A stretch of DNA of 64,000 bases, from the NCBI GenBank assembly GCA_027605045.1, contig JAQFWX010000030.1, positions 434,001 through 498,000 of the forward strand. Reading direction: 5' to 3'. The translations under genes and the position numbers were made by a program. Origin of the DNA: Phallus indusiatus. Taxonomy: Eukaryota > Basidiomycota > Agaricomycetes > Phallales > Phallaceae. Of this stretch, positions 10,384 to 22,315 are shown in pieces. Below the pieces are notes generated by a model that ran no database searches, was not told the origin of the DNA, and saw nothing but the letters and a program-made list of their open reading frames with translations. Within the stretch, counting starts at the first letter, position 1. The number at the start of each line of letters is the position of its first letter.

Positions 10384-11475
10384 TCAGACTTGATTTTTGA
10401 GCATTTGTCCACCATCAGCCACAATCAATTGCCCCGTAATAAAGCTGCATCTACAAAAGGCATTCAAAAATTTTCGTTGGTATAAAGAGAGTGTACTTAC
10501 TTCATACAGAACAAATAAGCCTCGGCGACCTAATATAATGTACAATGTGATTAATTAGCAGACAAAATACATTGTGCAACATACCTCATCGGGCATTCCA
10601 GCGTGTTGGACAAGCATGTTACTACCGTCGAGGAATTTTTCTCTATGGGGTGGTGGAATTTGATCCCATATCTGTACGGTGTACATGAGAACGATAAAGT
10701 ATGGTCTGGATCATTGAGTCATAACATACCTCAGTTTTGACCTTTTGAGTGTTTAATGGAAGGTTAGACGAAGACGTCAGAATGCACTTGCGGAAAAAAA
10801 ACAGGCAACTTACTACACCAACGCTAATAGTATTTACGCGGATTGGCGCAAGATCAACAGCAAGTCCTCGAGTCAGACCTTCGAGACTCGAATGAATACC
10901 AGCCGCGAAGGAAAATGTAGGGAAAGGTTTCATGGACAATGTTGCTATATAAACAATTTAGATTTTCTTCAAAAAATTTGGAAAAAAGAACAGGATCACG
11001 GACCATTGGTGAATGTCACGGACCCTCCAGGACGGAATTTGGCATACTTGGCTATGACAACTAAGGCCCATACTCTCTCATCGAATACGACTGGATCGGA
11101 TTTAACTATATTTATATTATGATAAAGGACGTGAAGATAAAGCATACCTCTGGCAGCTTCAAGATCGACAGCAGGGAATTGCATATTTCCGGCAGGCCGA
11201 CCACTTGTTACGACGATATGGTCAACTTCCCCAACCTGCTCCAACAGTGTTTTCAGAGACTCTTCCTTCAGGGCGTCGACAACATGGCCTTTGATCTGTC
11301 CAGGTCCAAGCTTTGCTTCCGTCAATTTCTTGACTGCACTCTGAACACGATCTTTGGTCGAAGAAGCGACAATAACAGTTTGGGCAAGAGATTTGAGAGA
11401 AGCTTCTGCAACGCCGTAGCCTATGCCGGATGTACCGCCAATGATGAGGATAATTTTGTTCTGAAGAGTTGCCAT
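10384..11475 (-). CDS. Atypical short-chain dehydrogenase (SDR), copy B
   Basis: Paralogue of the SDR at 5555-6647 with the same exon pattern. The start is placed at 11475 (MATLQNKIILIIGGTSG) because all four family members begin MATL, although the frame stays open further upstream. It keeps the GGTSGIG dinucleotide motif, KFRPGGSVTF, GLTRGLAVDLAPIRVN, the VKTE microexon near 10740, HAGMPDE, AEAYLFCMK and the C-terminal ADGGQ segment, ending in TGA at 10384. The classical YxxxK is again absent (FSFAAGIHSS at that site), and VNAICAG of the other copies is VNTISVG here. Most likely an SDR-fold protein of unknown substrate. Its upstream region has a fourfold expansion of an ACGCGT-containing repeat. 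It lies in the same order relative to microexon gene B as copy A does to microexon gene A. Confidence 0.85.
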
Positions 11476-11534
11476 TTTGATTAGAACAAACCTGGAGCTT
11501 GGCCTCGTTAAATACGAGCGAATGCCACTACGAT

Positions 11535-11735
11535 ACGTTGACGCGTACACTGACATCAGATTACTCACATAGTCTCACATGCCGATTCGTTGACGCGTAT
11601 ACTGACATCAGATGACTAACGTACCGACCCGTTGGCGCGTAACATACACAGACACCAGATTACAAACGTGCAACCCGTTGACGCGTACACACCCGATTAG
11701 AAAGCCTACAAGACGAAGAGGCATACGCGTCTGGA
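11535..11735. repeat. Tandem promoter repeat with ACGCGT core upstream of SDR copy B
   Basis: The motif 'gttgacgcgtacac...cagat' recurs with ACGCGT at 11541, 11593, 11681 and 11725 and a GCGCGT variant at 11635. Spacing is 42-52 bases. Copy A has only the last part of this array (two ACGCGT sites). The repeat begins about 65 bases upstream of the SDR start codon. Confidence 0.75.
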
Positions 11736-12193
11736 CGGCAGTAGTGTTCAAGCCCATGGCTTAGCTCAGCACGGGCTAAGCCGGTAACGGCAGCCGATTT
11801 TAGTTGAGTTGAGCCGAAACATTAAATTTAAAAGCCGGGATCCAAGCAACTGTAATTCAAATCTATACCTAGTTACGTTAGGCTTGGCTCGGTCGACTCG
11901 AGCTGAGCTCCGGAGTCCATGAATTCCGCTCAAGATAGATCTGTCCAGGATTATTCAGAAACAGCGAATAATTCATTATTTCTTAGTTCTTCATTGATTC
12001 AAAAAAGGCTATATTACCTTACCTTACTGTGTGAAAAACCGGGATGTTATGCGCGCGCTTCAGCATTCATGCCTGCCAGCCGGACGCATATACACACAGG
12101 TGTTATGGCCCCGGGCGTTGCGGCTTGAGCTAAACCTTTTCTTTCTTAGTACGAAAACTGGTTGAATAACGATAAATAGACGTTGGCCAACCT
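11736..12193. other. Intergenic
   Basis: No gene is recognised. The stretch 11755-11915 is rich in 'gagct/ggctca' words but I see no clear repeat period. It separates the duplicated region from the aminotransferase 3' end. Confidence 0.3.
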
Positions 12194-14813
12194 TCACGGA
12201 GAAAAGCTTGAAACTTGTTTTAGTCTGTGTCTTACCTCGGCGCTAGACTTAACGAGCCTAGCGAGTTGCGAGAGGAGCTGAGATGCACATGCATTGGACA
12301 ATACCATTGGATAAGATAAATGTGATAATCCGCTAACACCCTCGTTAATTCGCGTATCTGGATAAAAAATATATACACAATACAAACGGAAAAATAAAAC
12401 AGACGGCGATTAGAGAGTACTATATTTCCTCATAACCTTCTCTAAAATCGTGATACCTCGTAACAGTTGTTCTCGCTATAAGAAAATGAATATGTCGCTC
12501 AAAACAAAGGGACGGAAAAACAGATCAACATACCGGCCCATTGCTAAACGCGATCCTGAACTGAACTTCTGACTCAGATGACACAGCGCTCTCATCTGCA
12601 GCAAATATATAACCGGGTGAAATGAGTAATCCTTCTTCAGCCAAATCTATAAATAATCGAGTTTGCAAATTTTCTCCAGGTTTAAGAATGATAGTATCTC
12701 CAACGTGGAACTTAATCTGAAAAAAAAAGAAGAAGAATGAGAGACGACGTAACAGAAATATGAAAAGCAGTACCCAGATAAACATTCCAGAAGTAGGCGG
12801 AATAAAGCTGAATAGCGGTGTTTTGGAATTACCAGCCTCGAATTTCTCCGAATTAGGTTTAATGCCTGTCGATTCTTTCAAATATGCAGTGACGACAGGG
12901 AGACCACCCATGTTCTCTCCGAATGCAGCGAGTCCAACCTTGGTTGCGGGTAAGACATCGAACAGATCAAAAATGCAATCGACCATAAAATCACGCCGCG
13001 AAGTATATTCTCCTTGAACACCTTGCAGCCATCGCACAAATTTTTCAGGACCCCAGTGTTTCGTCAAGAGTTGCGTGACAATAACCTTGTCAGAGAATAG
13101 GCTTATCAGTAAAAAATGTTTTAATGAAAGCGATTTATTTACTTGGGCAAAACCCGATGGCGATTGGGTGTTTGTCTCTGCGTGTCGTTCTATTCGTTCC
13201 GCGAACAGTGGGTTACATGTTACCCAGCCAAGTCGTGAACCGGGAGCTATGATCTAATCGCAGTTGTTGAAATCATTCCGAAAATAATAATATTTGAGAG
13301 GAAAAACATACCTTTGAGAAACTGTCCAACCGAATCACTCGACCCTGATAATCAAACCTTTTACATTGGCTTGAGAAAGTACTGCCAAAAAAGGGGTAAT
13401 ATGAACGTACTTGAGAAATGATGGAGCGAGACTTTTCAGAAAGGTGTCTGTGTCATCGTTCTGAGGTAGAAGTTTGTTACGCTCGGATCTTGGAACGTAA
13501 ACCCCTTCTTGAAGAAAGTAATATGGGTCATCCTCAACGACGATTATGTCTGAATCACCCATAAGCTAAATCTAATCCATATATATGGACGTAGGGACAT
13601 ACCATATTTGACGCAAATATCATAGATGGCACGTTTCCGTTCGGGACCCATAGTCTTTGGGAAAAACAAAAACGTCAGACGCAAGGGCACTAGGCGCGGG
13701 TGAAGTGCTTACGGCTCCAGTAGGGTTTTGTCCTATTGGCACTGTATACATGACGTGTGGGCTAATTGAGACGGCATAAGTACAATTCTCGAAAATAAGG
13801 AACCATTTACATTTTTCCTTGAGTCTCTGTATTCCAATTCCGAAGGATACGTTCCAAATCATCAACGTCCATTCCTTCACCATCGACTTTGACAGGTACG
13901 ATCTTGGCGCCAATAGGCCGTGCTGTGGATAGAGTTGAAGGGTACGTCCATTCTTCAACGAGAACGGAGTCATTGGGGTTGCAAAGTGTCATTAAACATC
14001 GGGAAATTCTGTGTAATTTAATTTTCCGGTTGATTCAGTTTGGGTATATTTCATGAAGAACGTAGACTAACCCATCTGTATTACCACAGTGAGCAAGGGT
14101 TGTCCAATCCGCATAGGGCGGAGCGAAAACCTTCTTCGAAAACTCCTGGATAAAGTTCTGTAACTGAATCATACCCCCAGCTCTTGCTAGACAACGTCCA
14201 AATCAACGTGAAAAAAGAGTTTTACGTAGGAAAAGATACAACATACAATATTGCAATCCATGGGCTAGATCAATACCTTCAGGTGTTGATGCAAATCTAT
14301 TGATGGAGTATCTTTCAGTTTTCGGAGAGGCGCGAAACACGCTCCATAACCATCCAAAAAAAGACGAGTTCCCGCTGTTTTTCTTAGCAAAAGTATTGGG
14401 AAGCAAAGCATCGATATGAATGTTTTCAAATGGAAACATAACAGGATCTGGCATGCCTGTGAAAGTGTCAAATCTCGAGGTAGAGATACGGAAGTGAAGA
14501 TAAGCGATAACATACCACCTGCCAGCTCGACAGCCCCTGGTCTGCCCATATACTTCATTAGATCTTTGAGAGGAGATGCATGCCTGGCTTTCGCTATGTC
14601 CGATAAGTGATGAGACAGGTCTATCGCATTCGGAAGGGGACTGGGGACTTTTTCTTTGTACATGGGGTGTCTCAGGTGTGTAGAGGAAAAAAACGCCGGT
14701 TTAATGGCAAAACACTTTTTATTTATGGCACTGGCGGATTCCCAAAGATTTACTTCCGCGTGGTTCCTAGTCTTTATTAAGCTGCTAAGTAATTTGTGTG
14801 CATGGCTCGGCAT
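12194..14813 (-). CDS. PLP-dependent aromatic/aminoadipate-type aminotransferase (Aro8-like)
   Basis: Fold-type I class I/II aminotransferase assembled from about 11 exons. It most likely transfers the amino group between aromatic amino acids (or aminoadipate/kynurenine) and 2-oxoacids. Landmarks in order: GRPGAVELAGGMPDP near the N-terminus, ERYSINRFA, HCGNTDG (cofactor phosphate region), VLVEEWTYPS, VPIGQNPTGA (family NPTG signature), IIVVEDDPYYFLQEG (PLP-binding Asp and Tyr), RVIRLDSFSK (Schiff-base Lys), IIAPGSRLGW and the substrate-carboxylate Arg in QFRIAFSN. The start at 14813 gives a Lys/His-rich, possibly mitochondrial leader. The last exon (LLSQLARLVKSSAEV, stop at 12194) is joined across an unusually long intron and is tentative. 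It shows no sign of belonging to the upstream duplicated unit. Confidence 0.88.
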
Positions 14814-17800
14814 GCCCGTACGGATCGTGGGGTATCGTGCGCGTATCGCTAGATAAGAGATTGAGAGTCGTCGCGTTTGTAATACGACGGGTATGGATTA
14901 GCTCGAGTTGCTAGTGCTGCGTCGCCGCGCCCGCGTCACTAGTCATCGCACATTTGATTCTCAAATGCTTATGGTATGAACCTTCATTCTGTACAAAGAG
15001 TAATGATATCAATGCTGATTTCACATTGAACATGACCGACATTACCGTAAGTTTCTCCATATTTAACCAAGAGCTTTTACTGGAAGAATTACCGCACAAT
15101 GCCGACTGGCACAACGACCCGAGATGAATGGGTTGGTTTTGGTTTGATTACTACCTGATTGGTATTTTAGCTTGGCTATCGAACTTTTCACATCGGATAT
15201 AATAGTTTTCTATATTCCAATTCACAACAATGAAAAAAAAAATCGCTGGTAACATACTGTAACATACTTAAATTCAATTACCCATTGCCACTCTGGCCCA
15301 CATGCCACCCTGCAAGACTACCGAGAGAAAGGTAATGATAAGACCCGTAAACCGAGGAGATAGCTACCGACCCGAGAGCGCCCGTCGCTCCGAAGAGAAA
15401 ATCGTATATTATTAATAAATCCGACCAAATAGCGACCCCGTAGCATTATTGGCTCGATTGATAGATAGATCACATCGACGGAACTTTACGATGAGCTTTT
15501 GCGATGACTCGACGATAGCGACCAAAGAGACACGCGTGGAGGTGAGAACCAACTCAGCATGCTGACTAATGCCGACGGGCTGTGAAATATTTTTAGGGCC
15601 GCTGCCGCTCCGTTATGTCTTTTTTTTCGCAAGCTCACGCTTGAGTTCCTAATCTTTTTTCCTATTTGCTCAAATCCCTTTAGTTAGTCTTTATTTGTCA
15701 CTATGCTGCAAGTTTGAAATTTGAACTCTGGAGCCGAACTAGAGAGTTGCTCAACGCGGTCGTGCGAGCGTAAGCCAACCCCGAAACCACATCCTATTAT
15801 ACTCCAGCTGAATATATCAATAGGCCCATAAATCAAGAGAGATTTTCGCTCCAGCTTCAGGCATCGGATTAATAGGAATCACGACAAAATATGGACGAAG
15901 ACCTCGCATTTCGCGTTCAGACATCTTGGAATCGTACGCACGCGACCCAATTTCTCCCACTGTCTCCCACTGTCTATGAATTTCACCCTTGTTTCATAAT
16001 CAGCTCAATATGTGTTGCGTTTGGATTAACCACAGTGACCGGTTGACTACTTATTGACTTGCGCAAGCGCCGACCCGCCCTTATTTGATTTTCAACACCT
16101 GATTACAGTTCTATAGAAGACGTGCGGAATCATGTATTCTATTGATTCACATGAGGGTTGAGTGCAACTCTCGTGTATATGGCATTTACGAACTGCTGTC
16201 AGTGTTTCGAATTCGACCACACCTCGTACCCCATACCCCATCCCTTGAACAATTACGCGTACATCATGCTCCATATGTTCGAAGCCTCTGAGGTTTTCAC
16301 GCGAACTGGACGCATACGTGATTCCTTCTTCCAAGTTCCAAATTCTCACAAAAATTGAAATAGGTGGCAATCCCCCGCGACAACTCAAACGCTGAGCGCC
16401 GAATAAGGTTTGTACCGAAGCTGGCATCTTTTTTTCGGCCGCAGTTCAAGCTTCGACACATCGACACTGGCTTTGCGTTTTTTTTTTCTTTTTCAGACGA
16501 CGAACGGCATCCACACGGTTTGATTATGTTTTCGCTGCGATCCGAAGTAATCATATGAGTTACTTGAAATAAGATTCTGTCTCGACCTTTACCTTTCTTT
16601 GGTACTTTGCTCATTTTTCTAGAACATATCGTATATAGGTGACATCTATATTAGAAATAAATGGTACTTCTTTCCGGTTACTGATCTGGCTCAAGGAATT
16701 ATGTTTCATCTTTAGTGGCGCTACTGGACTGTCCGTATTACACTTTAAAGGCTGAATGCGCTTTTGGGGTGCCTGGACTATCATGCGAAATCATATTCAG
16801 TTCACGCGTTCATGTTCATTATGATGTTATCGGGCGATCATGGTAACCTCACGACTTTCGTAAGGCAACAGGTAAAGGAATTCATCTTAATTACAACCAG
16901 ACGTGACCAACTTCAAGTACGTGAGATGTGGCGCGGGGATGAGAGAGAAGCCTTATCGACAGAACAATCGCAATCGATCCTGGCTATGCAGTCACTTGTT
17001 TCGGGGCATTGTTGTTCTTTTGTCGGAAATATCAAACATTGAAATTGCTGCGAATAAAACGGAGTAAGATGAACCTCGTGTAATTCCTGCATATGACAAT
17101 GACCTCTTTTTGTCAGAATTTAAATAGAAATATTCAGGCACAGCGGGGTAGATAATCTAGATAATAAAAGGAAAGACGTAGGTATGGTGAACAATAAATA
17201 ATGGAACCCTAAATCTATTTTCTGAACGTTTTACTTTCGTGATTCTGAATGGAAACTGCTACCTAGGTTTTATTTTATTTCGGAAAATTGCCAATTCAGT
17301 TAGAGATGGTGATAATTCCAGTGGAATGGTTTAAATTGAGATATTACAAGAGAACCGCGTGGCAGGTGAAAAATTGGGAGCATCTCTGCGTTGTCTCTCA
17401 GGCTGCTAGAATAGCCCGGGCCTGGATATCGCCGACCTATCTATCAAAACAATTGAGTTTTTTTAATCCTTCTGCTTTTGGCTTATAATCCTGTATCTTT
17501 ACTTGACAAGCTACGCCATCGATTATTCACAAAACCGCGGAAACCGAATGGTAATGAAAGAACAGCGGTCCCTGGTTGCGGATGCAATCATGTCAATGGC
17601 ATTTGGAGTAGACGACATATACGCAGTCATACGGTATACCTCGATATGTTTTCTTTTGAGAAATGTAGAAAAGACATTGGGATCTCCTTGCAAAACATTG
17701 ACGCTAACTTCAAGCTGAAAGCAAACGTACGTGTAACAGTAATACACCAGTGCTACACCAATTTTTAAATGTTGAGCTCGATGCATGTAATATTGAATCC

Positions 17801-18227
17801 GGGTAATTATATTTACCCTATTTGTAAATTAAATACGCGTAATCTACCGTCCCTAGCTCAACCTTTTATCTTCCGATCTTGATTAGGTGGCAGGAACAAG
17901 TTTCTTATAACGAAACAATAAAAACGCGTGTTTTATTGTAGAAATCAATATAACGCTATGATACACGAAGTTTGCATGAGGTATGCATGCTGTTTTTTTT
18001 CACTCATTCCTGCAGGGAGATTGAAAACAACAAAAAGAACAAAGCCTGGTATTTCTCCGCTTGTGAACTTCTCGCGTTTCGGCACGGCTGCCGGACACCG
18101 TCGGAGTAGGGACTTGGTCCTCGTCGACATCCACGCGCCACACTCTACGCGTATTTAAGAGAGACCGTTTTACTGTCAATCCGGTACTTCAACATTCTAT
18201 CTTCTTCCACAACTCAGAGTCTTCTTC
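14814..18227. other. Long gene-poor interval
   Basis: No gene I can support. Open frames around 16.1-16.6 kb lack domain signatures and overlap on both strands. A segment at 17550-17650 (RSLVADAIMSMAFGVDD in one frame) faintly recalls a cytochrome P450 helix but has no partner exons. Confidence 0.4.
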
Positions 18228-19534
18228 ATGCCCCCACAAACACCCCCTAGCTCTGAGGGTGAAACCCTTAGTAGCACGCAGGATACGACGCCATCTTCGC
18301 GCCTCATTGTCATGTCTAATTCATTGGATGATAAAGCAAAAAAGCGCATACGAGATGCAGATCCGAACAATAATCGATGTCTCGTCGAAAACTGTGCCGA
18401 GGAACGTGCAGTTGAATTTGCTCATGTCTTTCCAAAGTCGTTTGCAAATAAAGAAAAAAAAGTAGGAATGTTAGTCTGATTTCACTCGCTTCTGATTCTC
18501 AATGAAATCACTAGATGGATAATATTGAATGGCACTGGAAAATGGCATATAAAACTTTAAATCTTGACACTCGCTGGAATATCATGCGACGTAAGTATGC
18601 CAATCTCTTTGATTTGTATCACAGCTGATAGGTCCTGTTAATAGTCGGTTCATCGGTTCATCGGTTATTTGACAAGTTCTCATGGGTTCTGATACCGGAG
18701 CAACGGATTGTTGATCAGTACTATCAAACTTTAACTTTTTCTAACGAAGAATTTGTTACCACTCGTGCAAAATTTCCGGAAATCGAGGCATGTTTTCATT
18801 AAATGTTCCGAATTTTCTCCAAATTTGAATTCTACCAGAATAGAGACGACTTTGAGTATACCCTTATACCTCTTAACTACAAGGTTATGTCCAAGATCGC
18901 ATTATTCCGTCAAAATGTCCCTTCCAATGATACCTTGAATGATCCTCCGAATTTGACAGCTAAGGACTTCGTCGTCCACACCTATCCCTTCCGCACTATT
19001 CCCATTTTGAAAAGCCATGTTCATCCCAAATTCGTCATTCTCGAGACCGGTCTTGCTACTGCAAAATCAAATACCGATGTCCTTTTCACTAGATACCCTA
19101 TACTGCGAAAAATTAGCCGTATTTACAGCGCATGGACAACTGACCGCCCTCATAACTGGAGGGAGGATAAAACTTATAAAGTTTCCAAGCCTGATGATGG
19201 CCCAGGGAGTGACGCGGGTAGCGAATATACGGAGCGAAAACGAACTCAGCCTCAAAAGCGACCTCGACACAATGAACCCGAAACTCCAACCCCAGGCCCT
19301 GTCACTCGATCTCAACGTGCCTCAGGTTCTGGAAACCAAGGCAGACAGCGAGCTCTCAAGCGAGAACCATCTCTTTGTTTGTCTAAAAAATCTTTGGAGA
19401 TACACGATAATGTGATAGGAACAGGAGACAAGTGGACCCATGTCGCGGTTGAAGAATGGTCCGGAAAGTGTCGGCCACTCCCGGAGACAGAACATACCCC
19501 TTGGACCCAGTTCCCAGCAGGAGTTTGTGTATAG
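18228..19534 (+). CDS. HNH-domain protein, tandem copy 1
   Basis: Four exons, 18228-18461, 18515-18590, 18645-18787 and 18839-19534, give 382 residues. The N-terminal half carries the HNH-like pattern seen in a large family of mushroom proteins. It has NRCLVENC, then EFAHVFPKSF (first His), WHWKMAYKTLNLDTRWNI (Asn) and SVHRLFDKFSW (second His). HNH domains bind a metal and often cut nucleic acid, but activity of this fungal family is unproven. The middle part (SKIALFRQN...VVHTYPF) is conserved between copies. A low-complexity basic/Pro-rich linker (EYTERKRTQPQKRPRHNEPETPTPGPVTR region) precedes a C-terminal tail beginning REPSLCLSKKSLEIHDN. Intron 3 appears to start with GC (GAG|GCATGT) where copy 2 has GT, so splicing may be weakened. 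Upstream sequence differs from copy 2. Confidence 0.8.
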
Positions 19535-19950
19535 ATGGTTGTTAGAAATTCGATACGAAATGCTTAACTAGAAACTTTCTATGCTTTGATTTCCGTTATT
19601 TGTTTGGACTACTTTGTGTGCTAGTACTGGTAGCTAGTAATTCGCAGTGCGTGTAGATTCATGTAGTCCTATTCTGTTATTTACGTGCTGTTCTTGATTG
19701 TCGTCAAATTGCGCTTTCTAGCGTTTGCAAATTTAAACAATTCAGTTGTTCTTATTACGTGTTTCTCGGCTATCGGAGTAACACAATGACAAGGGCTTCG
19801 TCCTGTTCTCCGTACTACGCCACACCTCGTATTCCGACAAAGAGTGTTCATACCTTTATCACTTCTAATTGTTTTAAAGCCAAGGCACTTACCTCAGCTG
19901 AGTTGCCTAACAGGATTAAGTTTAATGGGTGCGTGTTATGGACTTCGGCG

Positions 19951-21286
19951 ATGGAAAAAAACTCTACAGATTCAATTGCTCACGGTCTCTCAAAACCCCG
20001 TAAAGCTTCTAGCGCGCGAGATACGACCCCATCCTCGCGTTTGGCCTTGGTTAATTCTTTGAACGAGACCAAGCAACAAGTGCGCAAAGCAGACCCAAAC
20101 AAAAATCGATGCCTCGTTGAAAACTGCGATGAGGGACGCGTTGTTGATTTCGTTCATGTCTGTCCAAAGTCGTTTGCAAATGATGAAGATAAAGTAGGAA
20201 TGTTCATCTGATATTATTCGTTTCTCATCCTCATTGAAATCACCAGATGGATAATGTAGAATGGCACTGGAAAATGGTGCGTAATACTTTGAATTTGGAT
20301 ACTCGCTGGAACATCATGCGACGTAAACATGCCAATTTTTTTTTATTTGTATCACAGCTGATAGGTCCTGTTAAATAGTTGGTTCTTCGATTCATAAGTT
20401 ATTTGACAATTTGTCATGGATTCTGGTGCCGGAGCAGAGAATTGTTGATCGGTACTACCAAACCATAATCTTTGCTAGGACAAAGTTTATAAGTAATCGT
20501 GCAAATTTTCCGGAGATTGCGGTACGTTTTCACATTACATGTCTCAAGAAAGAAACTGATTTTCGCCAGAATGGAGATTACTTCAAATATACCTTCCTAC
20601 CGATCAAACCTGGTATCATGTCCAAAATAGCAATACTCCGTCAAAACGATCCTCCTAAGAATGCAACATCGAACAATCCACGACTGACAACAAACGACTT
20701 TGTGGTTCACACATACCCCTTTCACACTATCCCCACTCTGAAAAGTCATGTTCATCCCAAATTCGTCATTCTTGAGGCCGGACATGCTATTTCAAAATTA
20801 ACCTATACATCCTCTGATATCCTCTTCACCGATTACCCTATACTACGAAAAATCGGCCGTATTTACGAGGCATGGACAGCTAACCGACCCAATAACTGGG
20901 AGAAGGATGAAACTTATAACGTCTCTAGCCCTGGCCCCAATGACCGTGGAGGGGGCGATGCGGATAGCGAATATACAGACAATAGCCGAACTAAACCTCA
21001 AACTCGTACTCCAAAGCGACCTCGACAAGATAACCCCGACACTCCAACCCCGGGCCCAGTCACCCGATTGAGATCGGGTTCCGGAAACAAAGGCAAACAG
21101 CGAGCTCTCAAGCGAGAACCATCTCTCTGTTTGTCTAAGAAATCTTTGGAGATACACGATAATGTGATAGGAACAGGAGACAAGTGGACCCATGACGCAG
21201 TTCAGGAATGGTCTGGAAAGTGTCGGCCACTCCCGGAAACCGCACACACTCCTTGGTCCCAGTTCCCAACAGGAGTTTGTGTATAG
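19951..21286 (+). CDS. HNH-domain protein, tandem copy 2
   Basis: Four exons, 19951-20193, 20247-20322, 20379-20521 and 20570-21286, give 392 residues. The start is chosen at 19951 (MEKNSTDSIAHGL) because the following TTPSSRLALVNSL matches copy 1. In-frame ATGs at 19759 and 19786 are alternatives. The HNH pattern is kept: FVHVCPKSF, TLNLDTRWNI and SIHKLFDNLSW. All introns have GT..AG ends, including intron 3 (GCG|GTACGT), which is damaged in copy 1. The last 60 or so residues and the 3' flank are nearly identical to copy 1 while the middle is more diverged, which suggests local gene conversion or strong constraint. The linker is longer than in copy 1 (extra TRTP- and DNSRT-type residues). 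Confidence 0.8.
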
Positions 21287-21749
21287 ATGGTTATCGGAAA
21301 CTTGATACGAAATGCTTAGATAGAAACTTTCTATGCTTTGATCTCTGTTGTTTGTTTGGACTACTGTGTGTGCTAGTACCGGTAGCTAGTAATTAATTCG
21401 CACTGCGTGTAGATTCATGTAGTAGTCCTACTATAATGCTGTTTTTATCTCCCATTCAAAATTCTTTCTATAATTTGCCATACGACGCGTTGTAACACGT
21501 GGAATATCAATACTGAGCTGCTCTTATTACGTATCCCTCGGCTGTCGGAGTAAAATCATCAATGACAAGGGCTTCGTCCTCTTCCTTGTGCCACGCCACA
21601 CAGCGGGCTTCACACCTACCGTCCTTTTTTGTTCAACAGCGCCTATACGATCTATATGTCTTCTGATTGTCGTAGTTTCAAAGCCAGAGCATCCACTTCA
21701 TCCGAGTTGTCTAGCAAGATCAAAAATGGGCGCGTGATATACATAAACC

Positions 21750-22145
21750 CAATGTAAAGAAACTCAACAATTTCAGTTTCAATTGCTGACGCCTCCCAAC
21801 AGCCTATTAGCTCTAAGGGTAATGCGCAAGATACGACCCTATTCTTGCGTCTAGCCTTGGTTGATTTGTTGAGCGATAGGGCCAATAAGCGAGTACGCAA
21901 CGTAGACTCAAACAAAAAACGCGCAGTTGATTCCACTCATCATGATGTCTGTTCAAAGTCGTTTGCAAATGATGAAAATAAGGTAGGAATATTCATTCTA
22001 TTTCATTCGTTCTTCATTCTCATTGAAACTACCAGATGGATATATAATGTGGAAAATGGCGTATAACACCCTTAAGAATTTGGACACTCGCTGGAATATT
22101 ATGCCACGTAAACATACCAACTTCTTTGGTTTCTATAATAGCTGA
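21750..22145 (+). pseudogene. Truncated third HNH-gene copy
   Basis: Starts after an upstream block (21520-21600) that matches 19745-19830. Recognisable pieces are LRLALVDLLSDRANKRVRN (from 21847), VCSKSFANDENK and a second exon reading MENGV/MAYNTLKNLDTRWNIMP. The Cys-containing RCLVENC segment is reduced, exon 2 has lost the WHW segment, and similarity stops near 22145 just after 'atagctgatg'. The C-terminal two thirds are missing. Confidence 0.7.
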
Positions 22146-22315
22146 TGTCATTTCTCAGGCGGATCGGAAAAGCCTTCTTTCTGTACAGGTGACTGTTTAT
22201 CGGCACATGCCACTCCATGTTGGCCTTCTCTATATAACGTGATGTAGATGTACTTCGACACCGAGTCGCTTCTACATCTCTTCGTTATCAAGCTTTGAAG
22301 GCACAACGCACGAAA

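Noticed and set aside
1..14813. A dikaritin-type RiPP cluster built on the Kex2-type precursors
   Set aside because: No UstY-type (DUF3328) oxidase with HxxHC motifs, tyrosinase or methyltransferase is seen in the window. The peptides also lack a consistent Tyr-containing core, so assignment to that class is not supported.
16092..16614. Overlapping open frames of 60-110 codons on both strands
   Set aside because: No family signature, no plausible exon chain, and frames overlap antiparallel as expected of noncoding sequence.
17400..17720. Possible cytochrome P450 fragment (RSLVADAIMSMAFGVDD)
   Set aside because: Only one short segment resembles the family. No heme-binding Cys motif, ExxR or neighbouring exons were found.
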